Shown here: in pieces, positions 1 through 4,694 of the stretch
Position numbering within the stretch: position 1 is the first letter of the stretch
Layout of the letters: the number at the start of each line of letters is the position of its first letter
Origin: JACCTH01 sp035250485
GTDB taxonomy: Bacteria; Actinomycetota; Acidimicrobiia; Spongiisociales; ZC4RG35
Assembly (NCBI GenBank): GCA_035250485.1
Contig: DATFFB010000193.1
Location: forward strand, 1-8,519
Length of the DNA: 8,519 nt
Direction of reading: 5' to 3'
Translations under genes and position numbers: made by a program
Notes under the pieces: model-generated
The model's input: only the letters and a program-made list of their open reading frames with translations
Database searches by the model: none
What the model was told of the DNA's origin: nothing

Positions 1-216
1 GACAACCTCGCCGACCCCCAGGCCGCGGTCCGAGTGGAGGAATCGACGCCGGAGCAAGTCATCGCCGGACTGCAAGAGCGAGGTCATCGTGTCGACATCG
101 CCGAGGGTTTGCAGAGTGGCTGGGGTCCGGTAGGTGTCATCAAGGTTTCTGCCGATGGATCGGTGGAAGCCGCCGCCGATCCGCGCGTGGGAACGGCCTC
201 GGCGGAGACTTTGTGA
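1..216 (+). CDS. Gamma-glutamyltranspeptidase family protein, C-terminal fragment (5' end outside window)
   Basis: The reading frame is open from base 1 to TGA at 214-216, giving the last 71 residues of a protein that begins upstream. The end carries features I recognise from the small subunit of gamma-glutamyltranspeptidases (Ntn-hydrolase fold): a GHRVDI segment, a short glycine-rich strand SGWGPVGVIKV, then a turn and the near-terminal AAADPR motif, which in this family precedes the last few residues. Such enzymes cleave or transfer the gamma-glutamyl group of glutathione and related peptides, usually outside the cytoplasmic membrane. The catalytic threonine and autoprocessing site lie upstream, so activity cannot be judged. 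A GTG at 34 is internal and is not the start. The stop codon overlaps the GTG start of the next gene (GTGA), which suggests translational coupling. The family is fairly sure; the substrate (glutathione, another gamma-glutamyl compound, or a cephalosporin-acylase-like one) is not. Confidence 0.85.
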   Translation, partial: DNLADPQAAVRVEESTPEQVIAGLQERGHRVDIAEGLQSGWGPVGVIKVSADGSVEAAADPRVGTASAETL

Positions 217-851
217 CGATCGCCCTCGTAATCCGGCACGGACAGGCAGAGGGCAACGCCGATCACCGCTTCATCGGTCAGACCGATGTTCCTCTCGACG
301 CCCTCGGCCGCCACCAGGCCGAAGCCCTCGCCAAACGGCTAACCCCGCTGCCGATCAAGCGCATCCTCAGCTCGGATCTGAGCAGGGCTCGAGACACTAT
401 TGCCCCCGCCGCGGAGGGGTTGGGGTTGCCGGTCGAAACGGATTCGCGGCTGCGCGAAGTCGCCAACGGCGCTTGGACGGGTCTGCTTCCGTCCGAAATC
501 CAGGCTGGTTGGCCTGAAATGTGGGAGGCCTACGCGGAAGGAAAGGACGTCGAGCGACCAGGCGGGGAGAATTGGAAGAAGGTCCGGCTCCGTGTCGTCG
601 AATGCGTCGGCGAACTTGCCGGAACTGAGGATCTGATCGCGATCAGCACCCACGGCGGACCGGCTCTATGCCTCGTGAACTGGTCACTCGGGCTGCCACC
701 CGACGGGAATATCTTCAAAGGACGGCTGGGAGCGGTGGAGAACGTGGCCCTCAATGTGATCGATCTCGAAGGGCCCCGACTGCTGGCCTACAACGACCTC
801 GGTCATGTCCCGGAAGGCCTTCCGCGGCTCAGGCTCCCCTTCTTCGACTAG
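213..851 (+). CDS. Histidine phosphatase family protein (phosphoglycerate mutase-like)
   Basis: This 212-residue protein has the full catalytic set of the branch-1 histidine phosphatase superfamily. The N-terminal RHG motif is at residues 8-10 (H9 is the phosphoacceptor), followed by GQTDVPL at 22-28; R58 is in SSDLSRARDT; E82 is in LREVANGAW; H147 is in STHGGP. The length fits the family (about 190-230). Members dephosphorylate varied small molecules (sugar phosphates, alpha-ribazole phosphate, nucleotides) in the cytoplasm, and the motifs do not reveal the substrate. The GTG start at 213 overlaps the preceding TGA and is preceded by GGAG five bases upstream, inside the previous gene, so it is probably cotranslated with the gamma-glutamyltranspeptidase. 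Its TAG stop lies within CTAG (848-851), shared with the stop of the convergent oxidoreductase gene. A 6-bp inverted repeat (861-866/876-881) lies just after the stop but has no T-run. Confidence 0.9.
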   Translation: MTIALVIRHGQAEGNADHRFIGQTDVPLDALGRHQAEALAKRLTPLPIKRILSSDLSRARDTIAPAAEGLGLPVETDSRLREVANGAWTGLLPSEIQAGWPEMWEAYAEGKDVERPGGENWKKVRLRVVECVGELAGTEDLIAISTHGGPALCLVNWSLGLPPDGNIFKGRLGAVENVALNVIDLEGPRLLAYNDLGHVPEGLPRLRLPFFD

Positions 852-1876
852 CCGCGGGTGCTGGAGACCAGATCCCTCCAGATCTCCTCCGGCCAATCGA
901 GACTGGTTTGCAACGAGTAGTAACCGACCCGCTGCAGCCGGTCGCCATAGCGATCGCGGATGGCCTGACCAAGCGAGTCGAAAGGTGCCACGACGGCCAC
1001 TTCGTCGAGAATCTCGTCGGTGATGAGACTTCCCATTTCGGACCACTCGCCACGTCGAGCCAATGATGAGAGTCGTTCGCCGATATCCCACCCGTGAGTC
1101 TCTAGGACGGAGAGGTAGTCCGGGGTTGAGGCGTAGAACGCGATCTGAGATCTGACCGCCGCCTTGCCGGCTTCAATCTCCGCCTCGTTCTGGCCGGTGA
1201 CGATCATCACTGTCGAGATGCGCTCGACATCCGATAGATTTCGGCCCGCCGCCTTGGCCCCCTCGTTCATTCTCGGGATCACAACCTCGTCCAGATATTT
1301 GACGGTGTGGAACGGATGTACGTGGAATCCCTGACAGGCCTCGCCTGCCAGCCGAGCCATGTAGGGCCCGACTCCGGCAATCGCCACGGGAACGTCAGGA
1401 TGGTTGATCGGGCCTGGATTGAAGAATGGAGTCATGAGGCTGAACTTGTAGAAATCCCCCTCATACTTGAGGGGGGCACCCGTTTGGAACGTGTTCCAAA
1501 TCGCCCTTAGGGCGGCGATGTAGTCCCTCATCCGCGGACCCGGAGAGAACCACTCTCCAGAGAATCGACGCACGATATGGGCCTTGACCTGGGTGCCAAG
1601 GCCGAGAATCAGCTTCCCCCCAGATGCTCCCGCTAGATCCCACGCGATCTGCGCCATCGTCATCGGGGAGCGAGGGAAGGCGACCGCGATGGCGGTGCCG
1701 AGGGTCAAATCGGGGGCAGCCTGAGATGCCAAGACAAGAGGAAAAAATGGCTCATGGCTGGTCTCGGCGGTGAAGAAGCCGTCGTAGCCGAGGCGAGCGG
1801 CTCTCGCTGCGTAAGTGGGAGCGTCGCGTAGGTTGGCGTGGGGATCGAAATAGAAGTCGACTTTCATCGGCGACAT
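848..1876 (-). CDS. LLM class F420-dependent oxidoreductase (probably MSMEG_2256-like subfamily)
   Basis: This 342-residue protein has the TIM-barrel pattern of luciferase-like monooxygenases: an N-terminal MKVDFYF strand, AARAARLGYDGFFTAE at 23-38, the loop LGTAIAVAFPRSP (59-71), the core motif LGLGTQVKAHIVRRFS (91-106), then RMRDYIAALRAIW (115-127) and a PVAIAGVGP strand (163-171). I associate LGLGTQVKAHI with the F420-dependent subfamily first described from Mycobacterium smegmatis MSMEG_2256; this is recall, not a search. Such proteins use reduced F420 to transfer hydride to carbonyl or unsaturated substrates in the cytoplasm; the substrate is unknown. The start is ATG at 1874-1876; a second in-frame ATG (residue 4, 1865-1867) begins MKVD and could equally be used. 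Neither has a visible Shine-Dalgarno sequence. It diverges from a small membrane protein gene 36 bases away, and its stop overlaps that of the histidine phosphatase by 4 nt. Confidence 0.88.
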   Translation of the reverse strand: MSPMKVDFYFDPHANLRDAPTYAARAARLGYDGFFTAETSHEPFFPLVLASQAAPDLTLGTAIAVAFPRSPMTMAQIAWDLAGASGGKLILGLGTQVKAHIVRRFSGEWFSPGPRMRDYIAALRAIWNTFQTGAPLKYEGDFYKFSLMTPFFNPGPINHPDVPVAIAGVGPYMARLAGEACQGFHVHPFHTVKYLDEVVIPRMNEGAKAAGRNLSDVERISTVMIVTGQNEAEIEAGKAAVRSQIAFYASTPDYLSVLETHGWDIGERLSSLARRGEWSEMGSLITDEILDEVAVVAPFDSLGQAIRDRYGDRLQRVGYYSLQTSLDWPEEIWRDLVSSTRG

Positions 1877-1912
1877 TGTGGCTTAAGCACTCGCAGTTAG
1901 GCTCGGACCGCC
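1877..1912. promoter_or_regulatory. 36-bp divergent intergenic region with 8-bp palindrome
   Basis: Both divergent start codons (ATG at 1876 on the minus strand, GTG at 1913 on the plus strand) are separated by only 36 bases, so the promoters must overlap each other or extend into the genes. It contains a perfect palindrome GCTTAAGC at 1881-1888, of a size that could be half of an operator or chance. On the plus strand TAGGCT (1898-1903) fits a TANNNT -10 box 9 bases before the GTG, with TTGTGG (1876-1881) 16 bases further upstream as a weak -35 candidate. I see no convincing -10 box for the minus-strand gene. Promoter assignment is inference. Confidence 0.3.
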
Positions 1913-2089
1913 GTGGAGAAGAAAGCCGGTGGTCGTCGGGTGGTGAAGCTGCTCACGATGGTTGGCGGTTTGGTCGCCTTGCTGTGGGCACTGCGGGATC
2001 GACTGATCTCGATCCCTACCGAGCGAGAGGAAGCACGGCCATCTTTTCGGGCCACCAACGGCCAGCATCCGGAGCCGCCCTCGACTTAG
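1913..2089 (+). CDS. Small single-pass membrane protein, 58 residues, unknown function
   Basis: I do not recognise a family. The ORF runs from GTG at 1913 to TAG at 2087-2089. An in-frame TAG at 1898-1900 limits the N-terminus, so GTG-1913 is the earliest start; GTG at 1940 and ATG at 1958 are later options. The protein has a basic N-terminus (K3, K4, R8, R9, K12), one hydrophobic stretch at about 13-27 (LLTMVGGLVALLWAL), a charged juxtamembrane part (RDR at 28-30, EREE at 37-40) and a proline-rich hydrophilic tail ending QHPEPPST. This layout is typical of small membrane-anchored proteins. About 70% of third codon positions are G or C, as expected for a coding frame here. Its stop interlocks with the permease stop in TTAG (2086-2089), the same arrangement as at two other convergent junctions in the window, which supports it as real. 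There is no clear Shine-Dalgarno sequence; a TAGGCT box 9 bases upstream suggests a near-leaderless message. Confidence 0.6.
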   Translation: MEKKAGGRRVVKLLTMVGGLVALLWALRDRLISIPTEREEARPSFRATNGQHPEPPST

Positions 2090-3420
2090 AACGACCTCAT
2101 TTGGTAGGTCTCTGAGCGACCGCCCACGATCAGGCGGCCGACGATCAGGAAGATCAGGCCGGCCGCCACCATACCCAAGAGCAGCGCCGGCAACCCATCG
2201 GGTCCGGAGCCAACGAGGGGAACCAATTCGGTCACCCCGCCGTGTAGCCACAGTGCCAGTCCGGCGCCGACGATCCAAGCGAGCAGACCCGCGGGATTGA
2301 TGAATCCGTAGTCACCGTGCCAGCGGAAGAGGTCGTCGGAGGAATAGCCCCCCGGCCGAACCAAATAGGCATCGACCACGATCACCGCCATTGCCGGTCC
2401 TACGACCACAGCAGCCAAGTCGGCGGCCTCTCTCAAGGCGCCCTGATCGAGAAAGGCCGCCCCGGCGCCGGCAGCCAAGGCCGACAAAACGAGCCAGAAC
2501 CTGGTTGGGATGACCTCCATCACCGTCTGCATTGACATCGCCGAGGCTGCCACGAGTCCTCCCGTCCCATCTACCTCCATGAAGGGAACCCAGAGGATCA
2601 AGAGGGCCGACCCGATCAACCCCGCCCCGAGCCCGGACATGTTGGAGAGGTCCGCTCCGACCCGCTGGCCCAGGGCCGCACCCGCCAGGATGAATGCCAG
2701 GGCCCCGATCGCGAAACCAAAGCCGAGACCGGTGGCAGTGTCGTCTTCCCGCTGGCCATAACCACCCAAATCCGCTCCGACCGCGGCCCAGAGAACCGAA
2801 AGCGCCAGAATGCCGTCGAGACCTCCGACAAAGCTCTGGTTGCCCGCCACTGCCTCAGTGGGATCGGATCCCTCGAGCACTCGCCAGACCACGACGAGCA
2901 TCAGCGCGAGGACGATCCAGAAGAGACGGCGTCGCACCAATACAACCGTCCAGGCGAGGCCATTGACAAAGAAGAGCGCCGCCAGAACCGCCAGGGCCGC
3001 GGGAACTGCGTACGGCGGCACTTCGAGGTTGAGAGCAGTCAGCGCCGACTCGACCCAATCGGAGGCGATTTGGATCACCAGTGCCGCCCAACCCAAAGTG
3101 AGGACAAGCCGGAGGAGATTGAACACAAGGGCGCCGAGGCTGCCGAATGGCGCCCGGGCCAGATAGGCGCCGGGGGCGCCGCTAGCGGCCGCCTGACGGC
3201 CGAGCAGGCCGATCAGACCGGCTCCGATGATTGCTCCGAGGGGGGCGGCAATGATCAGCTGTCCAAACCCGAGTCCCGATCCCGCTAGTTCTGCCCCTAC
3301 CAGCAGGGCGGGAATCCCTGCCACGAAGAGTGCCATCACCGAAGAGAGATCGGCGGAGTCGAGTCGGGCATCGCGGAATCCAATCGGGCCGACGGCCCAC
3401 CCTTTGCGAACCTCCGTCAT
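2086..3420 (-). CDS. NCS1 family nucleobase:cation symporter-like permease (CodB/purine-cytosine permease type)
   Basis: This is a 444-residue polytopic membrane protein with about twelve hydrophobic segments (near residues 27-50, 53-74, 93-119, 137-158, 164-181, 202-217, 230-251, 264-282, 308-323, 334-354, 375-394 and 411-433). Family signatures seen include SVLWAAVGADLGGYGQR (208-224), corresponding to the conserved fifth-sixth helix region, and DAYLVRPGGY at 350-359 followed by YGFINPAGLLAWIVG (371-385), the typical late segment of NCS1 proteins. Length and topology match. NCS1 carriers import cytosine, purines, uracil, thiamine, allantoin or hydantoins with Na+ or H+; the substrate here cannot be told. 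It lies 56 bases downstream of the LysM-M23 gene on the same strand and could be cotranscribed, though TACACT (3430-3435) 9 bases before its ATG suggests a promoter of its own. No Shine-Dalgarno sequence is visible before the ATG. Its TAA overlaps the small membrane protein's TAG. Confidence 0.88.
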   Translation of the reverse strand: MTEVRKGWAVGPIGFRDARLDSADLSSVMALFVAGIPALLVGAELAGSGLGFGQLIIAAPLGAIIGAGLIGLLGRQAAASGAPGAYLARAPFGSLGALVFNLLRLVLTLGWAALVIQIASDWVESALTALNLEVPPYAVPAALAVLAALFFVNGLAWTVVLVRRRLFWIVLALMLVVVWRVLEGSDPTEAVAGNQSFVGGLDGILALSVLWAAVGADLGGYGQREDDTATGLGFGFAIGALAFILAGAALGQRVGADLSNMSGLGAGLIGSALLILWVPFMEVDGTGGLVAASAMSMQTVMEVIPTRFWLVLSALAAGAGAAFLDQGALREAADLAAVVVGPAMAVIVVDAYLVRPGGYSSDDLFRWHGDYGFINPAGLLAWIVGAGLALWLHGGVTELVPLVGSGPDGLPALLLGMVAAGLIFLIVGRLIVGGRSETYQMRSF

Positions 3421-3429
3421 CGGAGGGCG

Positions 3430-3435
3430 AGTGTA
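3430..3435 (-). promoter_or_regulatory. Candidate -10 box (TACACT) for the NCS1 permease gene
   Basis: On the minus strand TACACT fits the actinobacterial TANNNT -10 pattern and ends 9 bases before the permease ATG, so transcription would begin at or within a few bases of the start codon. The -35 region is poor (TTTCGG or CTTTCG about 17-18 bases upstream). The absence of a Shine-Dalgarno sequence agrees with a near-leaderless message. This is inference from spacing and sequence only. Confidence 0.35.
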
Positions 3436-3476
3436 TGCCCGGCCATCCCGTCCCGAAAGCCGGCCCTAGGGAAGCT

Positions 3477-4610
3477 TCAGCATCCTGCCGTCTTGAGAAT
3501 CGGGTAAGGGTTGACAGACAGTCCGTCATCTGGATGCATTTCAAAATGCAGATGCGGATTGGCACCGATGGCGTTTCCGCTGTCACCGACACCGCCGATG
3601 GGAGTCCCCGCGGTGACGTATTGCGACTCAATGGCGCTATCGAGATGCGATCCGATGTAGGTCACTCCATCGTCGCCATAAAGTCGGAATTGGAGACCAC
3701 CCACCGGCCCGTTTTTGACCTGGAGGGCCCCCGAAACGGGTGCCACGACCGGGGTTCCGCGGTCGGCGAAAAGGTCGTTGCCTTCATGGAATCGTCCTCC
3801 CGAGCGTGGAAATCCCCAGTCGTTATAGAACACTGCCCCCGGCACCGGGCACACCCAGGCCGACACCCCACCGGGAATCGTGAGCTCCTGACCGACGCGA
3901 ATGAGGTTGGGATCGGCGAGACCGTTGGTGGTCACCAACTGCGACACCGACGTCCCATAGCTCGCCGCAACCGAGTTGAGGCTTTCGCCTGCGGCCACGA
4001 CATGGACGGCGCTGCTCACCGGAGAAACCGCCACCTCCGGTGCTGCCGGTCCGGCCAGCCGGAGGGTGGTGCCCGCATAGATGAGTGATGGATTGGTAAT
4101 CCCGTTGACGGCGGCCAAAGTCTCCGGAGCGATTCCGTAACGGGAAGCGATCGAGGCCAGGGTCTCGCCGGCAACGACGGTGTGTGATTCGGAGCTCTGT
4201 GGGGAGGGAGCGGCTTCAGCAACCCCGACGGTGGGGACGGCCAATTCTTGGCCGATGCGAAGGAGGTCGGGATCGGCGAGCTGATTGGTCTCGACCAGAG
4301 CTGTGACCGTGGTGCCGAATTGGGCGGCGATAGCGGCCAGGGTGTCACCGGGTGCGACGACGTGTAGGGCATTTCCTGCCCCCTGCGTACCGGGGACAAC
4401 GAGGACTTGGCCAACTCGGATCAGGTCTGGATCGTCGATGCCGTTGGCGTCGGCGATTGCGGTGATCGATACGCCATGGGCTCGGGCTATGCCGCCCAGG
4501 GTGTCTCCGCTTTCGACGACATAATCGGCGCTGGCTGCCGCCACGGTGAGGGCCACGATCAAAGCCGAAGCCAGAACACGATGTCTGCGAACTTTGGACA
4601 CGGCGTCCAC
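3477..4610 (-). CDS. Secreted LysM-repeat M23 family peptidoglycan endopeptidase
   Basis: This is a 377-residue exported murein hydrolase. I chose GTG at 4608-4610 because AGGAGG lies five bases upstream (4616-4621); the longer frame from TTG at 4655 would bury this site inside the gene. The N-terminus is a classic signal peptide: basic KVRRHR, a hydrophobic core VLASALIVALTVAA, then cleavage after ASA at about residue 28. Four LysM peptidoglycan-binding domains follow at about 30-73, 83-126, 143-185 and 203-246, then an M23 (LytM-like) metallopeptidase domain at about 271-373. The zinc and catalytic set is complete: H275 and D279 in HEGNDLF, H322 in YIGSHLDS, H353 and H355 in NPHLHFEMHP. M23 enzymes cut peptide cross-bridges in the wall, so it probably acts in wall remodelling or division. 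It has only two cysteines, C254 and the C-terminal C377. It is flanked on the same strand by DUF885 (84 nt upstream of the longer ORF region) and the permease. Confidence 0.93.
   Translation of the reverse strand: MDAVSKVRRHRVLASALIVALTVAAASADYVVESGDTLGGIARAHGVSITAIADANGIDDPDLIRVGQVLVVPGTQGAGNALHVVAPGDTLAAIAAQFGTTVTALVETNQLADPDLLRIGQELAVPTVGVAEAAPSPQSSESHTVVAGETLASIASRYGIAPETLAAVNGITNPSLIYAGTTLRLAGPAAPEVAVSPVSSAVHVVAAGESLNSVAASYGTSVSQLVTTNGLADPNLIRVGQELTIPGGVSAWVCPVPGAVFYNDWGFPRSGGRFHEGNDLFADRGTPVVAPVSGALQVKNGPVGGLQFRLYGDDGVTYIGSHLDSAIESQYVTAGTPIGGVGDSGNAIGANPHLHFEMHPDDGLSVNPYPILKTAGC
3873..4523 (-). repeat. Four tandem LysM domain repeats within the M23 endopeptidase gene
   Basis: In transcription order the repeats occupy about 4392-4523, 4233-4364, 4056-4184 and 3873-4004. 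Each begins with a V-x-x-G-(D/E)-(T/S)-L segment and three of the four end in a (D)P(D/N)L(I/L)R(V/I)GQ-x-L-x-(V/I)P segment. Repeats 1, 2 and 4 resemble each other closely, including at DNA level (for example GATCGGCGAG near 3911-3920 and 4271-4280); repeat 3 is divergent, with NPSLIYAGTTLRL. LysM domains bind N-acetylglucosamine-containing glycans, here peptidoglycan. Linkers between repeats are rich in Ala, Pro, Ser and Val. Confidence 0.85.
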
Positions 4611-4615
4611 GACGC

Positions 4616-4649
4616 CCTCCTGTTCCGGCCCCTGTCTCGCCCGAACAGG
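4616..4649 (-). promoter_or_regulatory. Strong Shine-Dalgarno partly inside a 5' leader hairpin (LysM-M23 gene)
   Basis: On the minus strand AGGAGG (4616-4621) sits five bases before the GTG at 4608-4610 and decides the start. Just upstream is an inverted repeat: CCTGTTCGGG (4640-4649) and CCGGAACAGG (4619-4628) pair over 10 positions with one mismatch, seven contiguous pairs at the base of the stem, around an 11-base loop. The 3' arm includes the first three bases of the Shine-Dalgarno, so folding could reduce ribosome access. TATCGT (4656-4661) fits a TANNNT -10 box whose start site would fall about at the first base of the 5' arm. A regulatory role is inference. Confidence 0.5.
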
Positions 4650-4676
4650 CGACAAACGATAGCCGCCGCTTTTTGA

Positions 4677-4690
4677 GAACCCTGGGGTTC
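4677..4690 (-). terminator. Possible hairpin terminator after the DUF885 gene
   Basis: A perfect inverted repeat, GAACCC and GGGTTC with a two-base centre (or five pairs with a four-base loop), begins 4 bases beyond the TAA stop of the DUF885 gene. On the minus strand it is followed by TCAAAAA, not a T-run, so it is not a canonical intrinsic terminator. It might act as a U-less hairpin or an mRNA 3' stabiliser, or be fortuitous. Confidence 0.3.
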
Positions 4691-4694
4691 GCTC

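Noticed and set aside
134..517. A 127-codon plus-strand ORF over the start of the histidine phosphatase gene
   Set aside because: It is Arg/Pro-rich and out of frame with the clear RHG-containing protein.
1876..2115. A 79-codon plus-strand ORF from a TTG overlapping the small membrane protein
   Set aside because: The translation is hydrophilic and featureless and runs into the permease gene. The alternative frame at 1913-2089 has a basic-hydrophobic-polar layout and an interlocked stop, so only that frame was called.
1883..2278. A 131-codon minus-strand ORF continuing from the permease region across the small ORF
   Set aside because: It is Arg-rich, overlaps the permease in another frame and has no motif; it is treated as a shadow frame.
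3330..4088. A 252-codon plus-strand ORF antisense to the LysM-M23 gene and the permease start
   Set aside because: It has a low-complexity Arg/Gly/His-rich composition and lies opposite conserved LysM and M23 motifs; no domain is recognised.
4669..4690. TTTTT followed by the GAACCC/GGGTTC hairpin read as a plus-strand terminator
   Set aside because: The T-run precedes the hairpin on the plus strand, the wrong order for an intrinsic terminator, and no plus-strand gene ends here.
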